Positions 36,391 through 47,940 of a DNA stretch of 64,000 nucleotides are shown piece by piece. The position numbers and the translations under genes were made by a program. The first letter of the stretch is position 1, and each line of letters starts with the position of its first letter. Source of the stretch: Combretum micranthum. Lineage: Eukaryota > Streptophyta > Magnoliopsida > Myrtales > Combretaceae. Under the pieces are notes generated by a model. That model worked only from the letters and a program-made list of their open reading frames with translations, had not been told where the DNA came from and searched no databases. Where the stretch lies: positions 434,001-498,000 of the forward strand of contig JAMXBD010000582.1 of the NCBI GenBank assembly GCA_024138025.1. The letters are read 5' to 3'.

Positions 36391-36398
36391 TATTTATA
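36391..36398 (-). promoter_or_regulatory. Putative TATA box of R5
   Basis: TATAAATA on the minus strand, in the same context as R2/R3 (followed by CCTCATTTCCCTTCAT). Confidence 0.55.
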
Positions 36399-39300
36399 GA
36401 ATTTTTGGAGTGGAAATTAGATGTAATAAAATAATTTGAAAAGAAAATAAATTGAGAAAGAAAGGGGGAGGATATGTGCCAGTTTTGAGGAATAAAGGAG
36501 AGAGAGAGATTTGATTTTGTTTGTATTTTGTAGAAAATAATTAATATGTAAGATATGATTTGATATAAGATGATGTATTGGAAAAGTAAAAAAAAAAGAA
36601 AATAGGTATATAGGTAGTAAGAAAAAGTAGAGATAGGTGAATAGTAACGAATAGTAGAGAAGTACAATGAATAGTAAACAAGACTAAAAGTTATTGGTAG
36701 TAAAGAAAATACACGTATAAATGGGATATCTGTAATTTTTTGCTTTCGAAAAATTACGAAACTGTCATTTTTGGATTTCTTGTGTAAACTGCAGTGTTCT
36801 AGTAACCAAGTAGACTTCGGGACCCGGAAACCAAAACCTAAACCAGATTAGCTTAAGCTTGAGGAGAAACCTAAGAATCCTGAATCCGGCTTTCCTTCGA
36901 TTCTAAACTAAGAAACTTTTGTAAAATGATTTAATCTAGAATATTGTTTTAAAGTGTATTTCAACAATAAAAGATCTTATTTCGAAAAATTTTCTATTCC
37001 GGGCCTTCCCGAGATCTATTACGGAAAAGCGGCCTGGGACTCAAAATTCAAAAAATATTCAGGAATACTGTTTAGAACCGAAATTTGATAAAGATTTAAA
37101 TATAAACTTTATAATTTTTCAGTTTATAAAAATTTAGATATGGCTCTTTTTCTCGTATTTTCTTTACTACCTATAAATTAATTATCTTAATTTCTATTCA
37201 CTACTATTCACAGTACAAGCCCATACCCTACTCACACTCACAAACCATACCCTAATCTTATCCTTACAACTAAACCATACCCTAATACATCATCTTCCTT
37301 ACAATTACTTTTCCAATGCATTTCATTACACATTTTAATTTGAAAAATTATACAAAAATTATTTCTCTCTCTCTCTTCTCTCTTATGGCCGGCACACCCC
37401 TCTCTTTTTTTCCCTCTCAATTGTGTGATTTTTCTTTCTTTATATAATCAACACAAACCGTAATTCAACCTACTATATATAATCTTTTATGCCTTCTCTC
37501 TTTCGTCATTTTCATTTTTTCAAAAAATTGCGCAAACCCTCTCTATTTCCTCTCCTTGCCGTGAGCTCCAACCACACACACACTCTCACAAACAAATTTC
37601 TTTCTTCATCTCCTCTTGCTCCAAGCTTTAGGTAATAGATCCTTACCATTTCTACCACTAAACCTTGTAATGGTAAGACCATTCATGAGTATTTTCATCT
37701 TTAAGTCCCCATGAGCTCTTGCTAGGAACAAGAAAATACTACTACATGAATATCAAACCATCACAAGAGTAAATTTGTATTTGAATGTGTTTTTGTATGA
37801 TAATCTTCATGTTCATGCATTTAGTAGTAGAGTAAAGTAAAGATCTTGCACAAAAATCTTTTTTTATGTTTTCAAACTCTATGTCATGCATCCTAAGTGG
37901 TAGATCTAGCCTTTAAATGCTCATATTATACTTGACATTCATGATCTTGTGGATTATGTGTCTTGGTGCATTAATGATCATAAAGACCTTTGTCTTGTGT
38001 ATATAAATATTGTATTTTATAGCTCTTTAAGTAGATGAGACAAGAAACTCGAAAAGGAAAATTATTTATTTGAAATGGTCAAATGAAAATTTGGATGGTT
38101 TCAAGACCATGCCTTAAAAACCCTTTTAGCAACTCCAAAACTTGTGTTTTATGTGAAAAATAAAGAGATATAAGTAATAGATATCATCAAGTGACTATTT
38201 TTTAAGTTGAGATGAGATTTGCTAAGAGAAATGTATAAAACAAGGAATAGAAATAAAGTAGGAAATTTTGAGTTGCTTGTCATTTTAAGAAATTCGTAAT
38301 TGAGGAGTAATGACATGAAAACACCTATTTTTCAAACTCAAAATGAAAGTTTTATTTAAGAAATGAAGTCGTTAGGGGATAGGAATAATGGAACTTGCAA
38401 TTTTAAAGCATTAAACAAGTTTTTCTCAAAGAAATCACTCAAAAACTAATTTTAACAAAATTTGGATTTAGGAATAGCTCCTATTTGAAAATATTTTTAC
38501 AAAGTATAAAATGGGGATTTTTATGAAGAAATGAAGGCCTTAAGGAATAGATATATAAAAGACTCAATTTTAGCAAGGATAACTAGATTTTCCTAAGAAA
38601 TAATTCAAAAACAAAAGAGAATGATCAAAGTCATGAAACTAGTCTTCTTAAGAGTAAGTATTTATGGAGTCTTACAAAATAAAGAGTTTCTAAAATTTTC
38701 TTTTAGTAAAAATCGTCAAGAGCATGCATACATCAATCTCATAACATACCATACATGATAGGAAATCATCAATATTGCATGTATATTTTATCTTATAGTA
38801 GAAACATTTCAAACATTCACAAAAATATTTTTCGGAATTGGATTTCGCTACTGATCAGAGTGTTTCGAGACACAAATGTTTTCAAAACTTGGAAATAATA
38901 TTATAATTAGATAGATCTTTCGAAGTAGATAGAAATCGATATATAATTTGCAAAATTCCGAGTTAAAATGACCAAGTTACGGCGGTTTTAAGTCGAAACT
39001 TCTGCAAATGATGAGAATTACAGAAATGATAGTTTTGTTTAATAGTTTGGATTAGTTAAGTGATGAAATACTCATTAGGGTATTTCTTCCTTCTTAAGTG
39101 ACCCCAAGATTGACGATTCCCTTCCACCGGACTATTATTACTAGAGGACTGGTGTTCCAATGGCTGAGTGAGTATTTCTTCCCAATTCCATTTATTGTAT
39201 GTGATTGTAATGATAGTTACATTAGATTTTAGGTAAAGATAAATGGATATGTATGGTGGGGATAAATGGGAATTATGTATGTTTGCTGATGATACGAGAA

Positions 39301-39508
39301 ATTAGAAATAAGAATATCGAGGCCGAGTGATTAACTAATGGTTATATAGATGACTTAGGATTGATTGTCTGCAATTATTGATTGATCACTAAGGAATTAG
39401 CATAATTGACTATTCAAAATTGATAAGTAATATGGACTCATTCATATCATAAATAGGGATGGAGCATTAGCATTGGTTGGTTGCCCATGATAAAAAAACG
39501 GAGTAAAA

Positions 39509-39607
39509 GCTAGTTAATCGTGATCCGTAAACGAAATAATGAGTTGGTTAATCGTGATCCACAAACAAAATTATAAGTTAGTTGACCATGATCCAAAAAC
39601 GATATAT
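39509..39607 (+). repeat. Three-copy minisatellite inside F2, period about 34 bp
   Basis: Copies at 39509-39540, 39541-39574 and 39575-39607 share the motif AGTTxGTTAATCGTGATCC with an A-rich tail. Later copies differ by a few substitutions. Not seen in the other LTRs. Confidence 0.85.
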
Positions 39608-42560
39608 TTTAATAGTACCGCAGTATTCGTTAATCTGCTAACCCGGAATGGAGGGCGAAATTCCATTCACATATGATTTCTGGCTAGTCATATGTCTGTT
39701 GATTTCCATATGTTTGATGCATATCACTTGCCTGATTAATCACTTATTTGTATGATGTGTTATGAATGTAATCTTGGAAATTCTCACTCACTAAGCTAGT
39801 ATAGCTTACGTCCCCATAGTTTTTATTTGTTGCAGCATTTGTTTGTCTGGCTTAGACAAAGGCACCCTACGGCTCAGGTACAGGAGCTAGGCATTTCCTT
39901 TAGAAGTTATATTCATTTCTGTTTAGACTTCCATAGGAAACCGAAAGATTTTAGATGACTGTAATGGACCTCTTAACAATATTCTTTCGGGGGGTGGGGT
40001 GGGAATGCCCCTTAGTATATGTAACTATTTATATGTGTTTTGATTTATATTCTAATGCTATTAAATGTCGATTTAAACTCTTTATCTCTATCGATTCAAG
40101 TATTCTATTGTCGTAAAGGGACGCTGTCATACCCCGAGGGGTACCCTAGACGTGGCAGTCCGCCGTACACAATATTAAAGCCTAGGAATGACTACCTTAG
40201 TCACGCAGAGGCTTCCATATCATGTACAAGGCGTTCATCACAACCAAGAGAACGCATCGGAGTAACACAATTTATATTGATAATAAATAAGTAACAAGGC
40301 AAAGAGAATACTTATCGTAAAACATAAATTTATTACACATAAAGAATCTTACAAAATTGCTTTATCTTATGTTTCCATTTCCTTCATAGAAGCTTAACGT
40401 CCTTCCATGACTTCCTTAATGTCATGATCCTCAATTTAAGCCACGAGTATACTTGTTTCAACAAAATCTATCGGGGTATAAGCTACAACTAGCTTAGTGA
40501 GATATTCCTTTCATTCGCACCATGTTTTCAAACAAGTTCATTTAGATTTTCACATATGCTATGCGTATAATCCAACAATCACGTGATTACGCAAATATAT
40601 ATATAGTTATTCGGAAACCATATATAGAACGGATTTATCCCTTCGTATCGAAGGTTAGGGAATCGATGATGAAGATCCTCGATCTTCTACTGCTAGTCCC
40701 TAGGTCTCCACCCAAAGCGATCGATTGGCTCGGCTCCGAACCTAGAGTCGCATTCCCCGGGCTATTTGGATTCTCTAGGAAGGAACATGGCCCGTGTCAC
40801 AGTATGATAACAGCCAATCCAACTCTACGCATAGGAGTAGCAGCCTTCCGAAAGAAATGTGACTCGATGGATCCTATGCGTGAGCGTTTTATTTTTCTTA
40901 AGCTAAATCTTATTAAGGTTTATTCAGGGGCGATCAATCAATTTAGCAAATAATAAGTAGTCATAAGTAGGTAAACAAAAATACTTAAACAGGCAGTTTG
41001 AAGTTGCGATATTCTTAATTCTCATTTTATGCATAAACCTAGAATCACATATATACATAACCCCGAATTCCCCAAATATATATCCATTTTTATCTTTCTT
41101 AGTATACTAGTGCTACTACTTTACAAGCACAAGCAAGGTAACGAAATTAAGAGGAATAACTCACTCGTCCATTTCGCGATCTTCTTAGTCGTAGTAATCC
41201 TCAGGAAGGGAATCTTGTATCCTTCGTTACCTAAACAAAAGAAATACCCGGGATGAGTATTTCATAGAAATTCTACTTGAACTTTCTAATTTTATCGCTA
41301 TGTTTCACAAATTCGTATAGAATGAAATTCCAATTTAAAATGGTCATAACTTGCTCATTTTAACTCGGAATTCCACATATAATATACCATTTTACCTATT
41401 CGAAAAGATCTATCCATTTCTAAGGTTATCTTTGTCATATAAGGTCATTTGGGTTTCAAAAATGTTGGGTACAAATTTAAAACGAATATTTCTAAATTTT
41501 TGCGAAACCATTTTCTAACTCAACTTCATTCAAAAATCCTTTAGCAAAAATATAGATATATATATAAATAATTGATAAATCCCTTGAGTACATAAATAAG
41601 CTCACTTTATATGCAAAAATTCTAATGGTAGTGTCTCAATAATTTATTTCATAAAACAATTCTCTTTAAAGGGTTAAAACTTATCTTGATAAATTTCTTT
41701 TCAAGTATTTGGAAGAAACTTTATATTTTCATAGGTTATTATAAATGAGCATATTCTTATTTTATTTTCTTCATTCTTTTTCCAAAAACAAGTAAATTTT
41801 TCCTTTAACCTTAGTCTTTCATAAATTTTACTTCTAGTGATAAAAGATCAAAGTTATCAAAGTGTATTAAATTGTTGAAAACCTATCTATGAATTTGTAT
41901 TTAGAATGGTATTAGAAAATTAGTCTTTTCTTCACATATTTCTTGTTTAAAATACAAGTTCTTGTTTTTCAAAATTTGATATTTCATTTCCTCTATTTTA
42001 TTTGGAAAGAATCCTTTTTATTGATAAAAATCCTTTGTTTTTGTTCTTACCATACTTTGTATTCTTTGGAAATAAGTTCTTTCTTTAGAAACTTGAAAAT
42101 CATTATTTTTCTAAGTGGGTTTATAATTTTATGAATTGACTTTTATCTTAACTTTGAAAACTAGTTTGTTCCTTGGTTTTGTCATGGACTTGAAAAGAGT
42201 TTTAATCTTTAAGCTTTTGTGAAAACTTTGAAAACTAAAAATTATTTTACTAAAACTCAGGTTACCATGATATACAAAGAAAGTATTTATTTCTTATGTT
42301 TCCTTGGTAAAACTATCTTTGTTATTTAAGAAAACTTTGAGAAAACTCTATTTCTATGTTGTTGATAATAACTCCATTATTTTGTGACAAGTCATATAAT
42401 AGAAAATTTAGTTTTAAGTCTCCTTAATAAAATAAAATTCTTCTTTTAAATTAGTTAAGACAATATCATTATGTAAGTGCAAGTATTGTGAGCATATAAA
42501 ATAATAAGAACATGAGAAAATACTAAAAACAAATAATAATAAGCAAGATAATAAAATATC

Positions 42561-42632
42561 AAGTATTGCGAACCTTAGCTTCATCAAGGTATCCGGTGAA
42601 GTATTGGAAGCCTTAGCTTTATCAAGGCATCC
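42561..42632. repeat. 38-bp tandem duplication in R6
   Basis: Copies 42561-42594 and 42599-42632 share AAGTATTG..CCTTAGCTT and ATCAAGG.ATCC. R2 and R3 have one copy (near 18352 and 27655). Confidence 0.85.
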
Positions 42633-43236
42633 CGAGACTAAGAATAGACTAGTCCCAAAAGAATAAAGAAAATAAATAAAAGGTTGTTTTGACTTGATAT
42701 GGACAAGTCTAAGACTAAAAAGACTTGTCTTAAGGAAATAGCATGAAATAAATAAATTGCAAAGCATGAAATTAAATAAATAACAAGTAAGCTTATATGC
42801 TCTAAAAATTTATATATATAAATACATAAATATATTTAGTTAGATATGAATAAGGAATTAGCATTATAACAACAATAAAATCAACATAACATAATAAAAT
42901 AGGAAGTTCATGTACAAGAACAAAATATGAACATGTTGTTGCTTTTACTACTCATATGAGTTTCAAACAACACCATCGTCATGTTAAGTTACATGACATG
43001 AGTAAATAAATGGTTGGAAGAAATCTTTACCTAAAGTGTTTATGTGGTTTGAAGATGGTAGTGAATGTGTGGTTATGTGGTTATTCAGAAATAGCAGTTG
43101 TAGAGACAAATTTTTGTCAGTATTCGATGAAAGAGAATTTTGGTAGGAAAAATGTTGTGGAGAGAGTTTGTGTAGTGAATTTGAGAGAGTTTTGATAGTA
43201 GAATGAATTGTGTGAAAGAATGAAGGAGAAAGGGGG

Positions 43237-43244
43237 TATTTATA
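43237..43244 (-). promoter_or_regulatory. Putative TATA box of R6
   Basis: TATAAATA on the minus strand with the conserved pyrimidine-rich stretch after it. It lies about 1.15 kb from the sense start because of the extra 5' segment. Confidence 0.55.
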
Positions 43245-46205
43245 GAATTTTGGAGTGAAAATTAGATGTAATTAAATTAATTGAAAAAGAAATTAAATGG
43301 GGATGAAGAGAGAGGGGGAGTGGACGGCAATTGCTTATAGGAGAGAGAAGTTTGGCTAAAAAATTAATTTTAGAAGAAAAGTGTAAGAGAAGTTTAGTAA
43401 TATGTGGTGTAGAATTTTTATGGGAAAAGAAAATTGTGAGAAATAGATATATAGGTGTAAGAATAGGTAGTAAGAAAAAGTAGAGATAGAGGAATAGTAA
43501 TGAATAGAAGAAAAGTATTATGAATAGTAAACTAGATAATTAAAATACCGTAGTAATAAAAACACGCGTATAAATGCGATATCTGTAATTTTTAGCTACC
43601 GAAAAATTCTAAAACTGTTATTTTTGAAAACCTTATATTTTTACGGGTCTATTGGTATTTACAGAATATTTTTGTCATCTGGTGTACCGGGGCATGATTT
43701 TTGAAAACTGATCCCGTTTGGATCCAAAGGACACTAGAAATTTGTGAATCTGATATTTTTAAAGTTCCTATATTTACAAACTATTATCCACAATCATTTC
43801 CATTTCGTTGTTTAGGGTTTAAGAGCGCGGGATTGCCGGATCTTAAATACTAGGTTTGTTTGTAAGCTTTGTTGACTTTTACGGTTCGGTTTAACTTCCG
43901 GTTTTGTTGAGTTATTCTTAAGATTGTATAATTTTGGAGTTTTGACCATTTTATATTTTTAGCTCGATATCTATGGTTTATCTTATTTTATTTGTGATTA
44001 TTTAATAGTTTTCAGTTTTCGGGATCGTTTAACCGAGTCTAGAGTTATGAGTTGCCTCAGTTTGACTTTTGGTGAAAATTGAAATTTCTGATTCCAAAAT
44101 CACCAAAGGTTTTAAGATCTTAGCATTTCGTTGTCGAGCGTTTATTTGAATATATCATTTTGATTTGCGTTTTAGGAAACGGATAGGTGATTTGATTGAT
44201 GTACGGATATTGATTCAACCGATAGTTGGATTTTCTTATTTTGTTTTTGAGGTTTTCTTTTTCTCAAATTAAGAAATCTCGTTTTTGATCTTATTTAGAA
44301 TTAATTTTTAACTTGGTTCAATTTTTAGGGTTTCTTTCGATGTTTGACTTTGGATTATTTTCGAAGAATTATGAAATTTTCAGGGGTTTACAGATGCCTT
44401 ACATCTATACAAGACTCCCGAAAGACTAAGGTAGTAATTCGTGGGTCTTATATGGCATATGGCAGACTGTTACGTTTAGGGTACCCTATGGGGCGTGACA
44501 TCTTGTATTATTACGAGTCTATTGGTATAAATAGAATATTTTTACTGTCCAGTGTTCCCAGGCATGATTTTCGAAAAATGATCCCATTCGGATTCGAAAG
44601 ACACTAGAAATCGACGTGTCTTATATTTTTATACTTCCTAATATAATTATGAGCTATTAACTTAATTTCGTTATCTAGGATTTGAGAGTGCGGGATTGCC
44701 GGATCTAAACTCTTAGGGTTTGGCATAGGTTTTTGTTGACTAGGGTTTCCGGTTAACTTTCGGCTTTAGGGTTTGAACTTAAGAACCATCGAAAAATCTA
44801 AGAGTTTACAAATAGCACGTAACATAATAACAATAATAAAACAATAATAATAAAATGAAATTTGTTCATGAACAAGAACAAAACATGAATATAATGTTGA
44901 TTCTATAACATTTAAATGTTTAAGAAACATATACCATGATCATATTAAGTTACATAACATGGCAAAAAAATATAGGGAAGGAATTTACCTAACGTAAAAA
45001 TATGGGTGGTAGTTAAAAAGAGGTTTTGGTAGTATGTTAGTGGATGAAAGTAGGGAATTTGGAAAAGTGAAAAGAGATTTTTGGAGAGAGGATTTGAGGA
45101 GTGATTTTGGGACAGTTTTATTATGGTAAATGAGTGTGCAAAAAAATAGATGGAGACAGGGTATTCATAGATAAATGTGGAGGGAATTATGAGTTAATTA
45201 AATAAATGAAAAAGAAAAGAAATTGAGAGAAAGAGAGAGGGGAAGTGGACGGTAAGAGAGGGGCAAAGAGAGAAAATGTGATGTATATTTAGTTTTTGTA
45301 GAGAAAAGTAATAATATGCAAAGTATGATGTGAAAAAAGTTGTATGGGAAAAGTAAAACGTAAGAAAATAGGTATATAGATAATAAGAATAGGTAGTACA
45401 AAAATAGAGATAGATATATAGTTGCGAATAGTGTAGAATAAGATAATGAATAGTAAATAAGACTAATAATTTACCGATAGTAAAGAAAATACACATAAAA
45501 ATGTGATATATGATATTTTTATTTATCGAGAAATTATAAAACTGATATTTTTGAAATCATTGTATTATTATGAATCTAACGATGTCATCAAAATATTTTT
45601 ACTATTTCGAGCCTCGAGACATGCTTTTCGAGAATTGATCCCGTTTAGGCATGAAACATACTAAAATTTAACGAATCTGCTATTTTTAAGCTTCCCTATA
45701 TTATTACGAACTATTATCCACAACTATCTCAATTTCGTCACTTAGGGTTTAAGAGCGCAGGATTGTTGGATCTAAACACTAAGATTTGTTGTAGACTTTG
45801 TTAACCTTTGGGGTTCCGGTTTGACTTTCGACTTTTTGATTTATTTGTAAGATCATAAAATTTTGGGGTTTTTGACCATGTTATATTTTTGGTTCAAAAT
45901 TTATGTTTTATTTTATTTTTTGTGACTTTAATATTTTTCTATTCCCGAGATTATTTAACCGAGTCTAGAGTTATGAGTTTACTCCATTTGACTTTTGGTG
46001 GTAAGTGAAATTTTTTATTCTAAAATTCACCGAAGGATTTAAGGTTTTAGTATTTTCTCGTCGAATGTTATTTGGATATATCATCTTGATTTGCGTGTTA
46101 GGGGTTAGATAAATGATTTAGTTGGCATACGGATGTTAAATCAAACGATTGTTGGATTTTCTATTTTGTTTTGAGGTTCTCTTTTTTCTCAAGGTTAAGA
46201 ATTTT

Positions 46206-47774
46206 TGTTGATTTCTCTCAAGAGAAGATTTTGATGATAACAAAAAGAAATGTTTCTCATATAATTTGTTTAAGTATGTAGAAATGAATGTTAGCAATAT
46301 AGAATCATATCAGAAAGTTTATCAAAAGGATAAATATTTTTTATTATACATCAGAAGGTAACTCAGAGACTTGGACATAGAGAGAATAACTTTTCATAAG
46401 GTTACTCAGAAGATATATATATATATAAGACCTGCAGTGATGAGTTTAATACTCAGAAGGAAACTCATAAGATATATGAACTGCACAAAAATCAAGTATT
46501 TTTCAAACACGATTTAGATTTTGAAGACCTAGCTCCAAATGTTGAGTATAAATTGGGTGTTTATACTCAATGTTTCCACAAAGTTGGATTAAATCCACAG
46601 GGTTTGTTTTAGAATTCTTAAATTGATTGAAGGAACACGAAAATACTTTTGAAGAAAATACAAGTTCAATTCGAAAAGTTCAAACTAATTTTTTTTTTTA
46701 AGTAATAATTATTTTAAGGAGAAAGTTAGTTTGAAGAATTTACAAGGACAGAAATTTGTGAATTGTGTCCAAATCATTTCACGTGAAGATTGAAGATGAG
46801 CATGAACAGTGGATAACGTGCAGTGAATCAACACGATCAAGATTAAGTCCGATTTTTCAATTTTTGGATAAACATATCAGTTACAAGATGTTTATATTAT
46901 CATCAGAAGCTGGATTCAAATATTCAAATTCAAATTGAGTCAATCGAAGATAACTGGAAGTAGATTTTTCGGAAATAACTGAGCTGATTCAACACGCAAA
47001 AAATCTGGGAGAATTGAGCCAGTTGAGCTTTAATCGTTGCAATATTTCAAATAAAAGAAGGGGAACGAAGTAGAGAAGAGAACAATTTTTTTTTTTAGAT
47101 CAACTCAGAAACAACACGAGAAACTCAAAAGTTCAAGCATTCGAAATCTGTCGATTTTATTTTACTGTTCATTGAGCGAAAAATTGAGGAAACTCAAATT
47201 TTATATTCCTCTTGATTTGATTTTACTCTTTGTGAGTTGAGAGTTACAAGTAGGCTTAGTTGATTGATTGTTTATGAGAATCAAGCTAAGTGAATTGTAG
47301 CCAAAAGATTGGCAAATACTTCTTGTAACTTCTTTGATTTGATTGGATAGTGGAACACACCGGCGAGGAGTACTTGGACCCTGGCTTGGAGCTGGAAAGA
47401 GAGGATTGACGCACAAGGCGGAACCTCTATACATCGATTTGCAATTTCTTCTCCTTATCTCTCTTTATTTTCGTACTTATTATTGATGTTGTATATGTGT
47501 GATATATGCTCAGAAGGTTAATCAGAGAGTAAATCATTCATATTTTTCTTAATCAGAGTTAAGCAGAAGGTTTCTAAGTGTGAAAGTCTTGAATCACTTT
47601 TGATCCAAATTTTTGCTTAAAGTTTTTATTTGTTAAGATTATTGTCTTAGGAAAGTTTTAAAGCCATTTTAGTTGAATACCAAGTGGTGTAAAATTTATT
47701 CAAAATTTTGAAAAGTAAATTTTATAACCAATTCACACCCCCCCCCCCTCTTGGTTATCTTTTCGGGACCAACA
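46206..47774 (+). repeat. Solo LTR of the Sirevirus copia family (1569 bp)
   Basis: Begins TGTTGATTTCTC and ends GGGACCAACA, with a perfect target duplication ATTTT (46201-46205, 47775-47779). It is the same family as the LTR at 5913-7503, in the opposite orientation: the end block (CTCTTGGTTATCTTTTCGGG) and the block near 47380-47430 are shared. It sits inside R4. The related stretch of R6 near 44271-44285 shows the unoccupied site. An 11-C run lies at 47738-47748. The weak open frame at 47201-47434 has an equivalent in the other LTR only by chance. Confidence 0.94.
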
Positions 47775-47899
47775 ATTTTCGTATTTAATCTATTTGGAAT
47801 TCAATTTTAACTTGGGTTAGTTTTGAGGGTCTTAGTTTTGGTATTTAACTCTAGGATTATTTTCTAATAATTATGAAAAATTCAGGGGTTTATAATGGC

Positions 47900-47940
47900 T
47901 TAGTTGAATCATGCACTTGTGTGTTTTTTAAGATGATTCC
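47900..47940 (+). repeat. F3: middle piece between R4 and F4
   Basis: 41 bp left between the right flank of R4 and the start of F4. Its last five bases, ATTCC (47936-47940), are the left target duplication of F4. Confidence 0.6.

Larger units (their letters stand above)
40125..44392 (-). repeat. R6: solo chromovirus-type LTR (4268 bp)
   Basis: Plus strand starts TGTCATACCCC and ends AGGGGTTTACA. Flanks GACGC (40120-40124) and GATGC (44393-44397) match at 4 of 5; the change is C to T at a CpG. Shared core at 41322-41434; TATAAATA (minus) at 43237-43244. The sense-5' part (about 43880-44392) is an extra segment absent from R2/R3/R5 and shared with R4. A 38-bp tandem duplication lies at 42561-42632. 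It is the youngest layer in this nest. Confidence 0.93.
36783..44500 (+). repeat. F2: solo chromovirus-type LTR, split by R6
   Basis: Own sequence: 36783-40124 and 44398-44500 (about 3.45 kb). Starts TGTAAACTGCAG and ends GGGGCGTGACA. Target duplication TCTTG is perfect (36778-36782, 44501-44505). Shared core at 38891-39000. A pyrimidine-rich stretch (37360-37620) matches the purine-rich strand of the R LTRs. Contains a three-copy minisatellite at 39509-39607. Confidence 0.93.
33391..44810 (-). repeat. R5: solo chromovirus-type LTR, split by F2
   Basis: Own sequence: 33391-36782 and 44506-44810 (about 3.7 kb). Plus strand starts TGTCACGCCCC and ends AAGAGTTTACA. Target duplication AATAG is perfect (33386-33390, 44811-44815). 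Shared core at 34711-34823; TATAAATA (minus) at 36391-36398. The flanking LTR R4 reads on smoothly across the insertion. Confidence 0.92.
30342..47894 (-). repeat. R4: solo chromovirus-type LTR, split by nested insertions
   Basis: Own sequence: 30342-33390, 44816-46205 and 47780-47894 (about 4.5 kb). Target duplication ATGGC is perfect (30337-30341, 47895-47899). Termini have mutated: plus strand starts AGTCAGGCC (normally TGTCA) and ends GGGGTTTATA (normally TTTACA). Shared core at 31634-31745; TATA-like TATTCATA at 45162-45169. Contains R5 (33391-44810) and the copia solo LTR (46206-47774). Like R6 it has an extra segment at its sense-5' end compared with R2/R3. No internal coding region is present. 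Confidence 0.9.

Noticed and set aside
36293..36667. 124-residue minus frame, hydrophobic Tyr/Phe/Ser-rich
   Set aside because: It is the pyrimidine-rich strand near the TATA box of R5. Similar frames occur in R6 and R4 (45194-45496) without conserved protein sequence.
40561..40953. 130-residue plus frame
   Set aside because: Inside solo LTR R6. The related block in F1 (minus frame at 8311-8598) reads on the opposite strand relative to LTR sense and has no domain.
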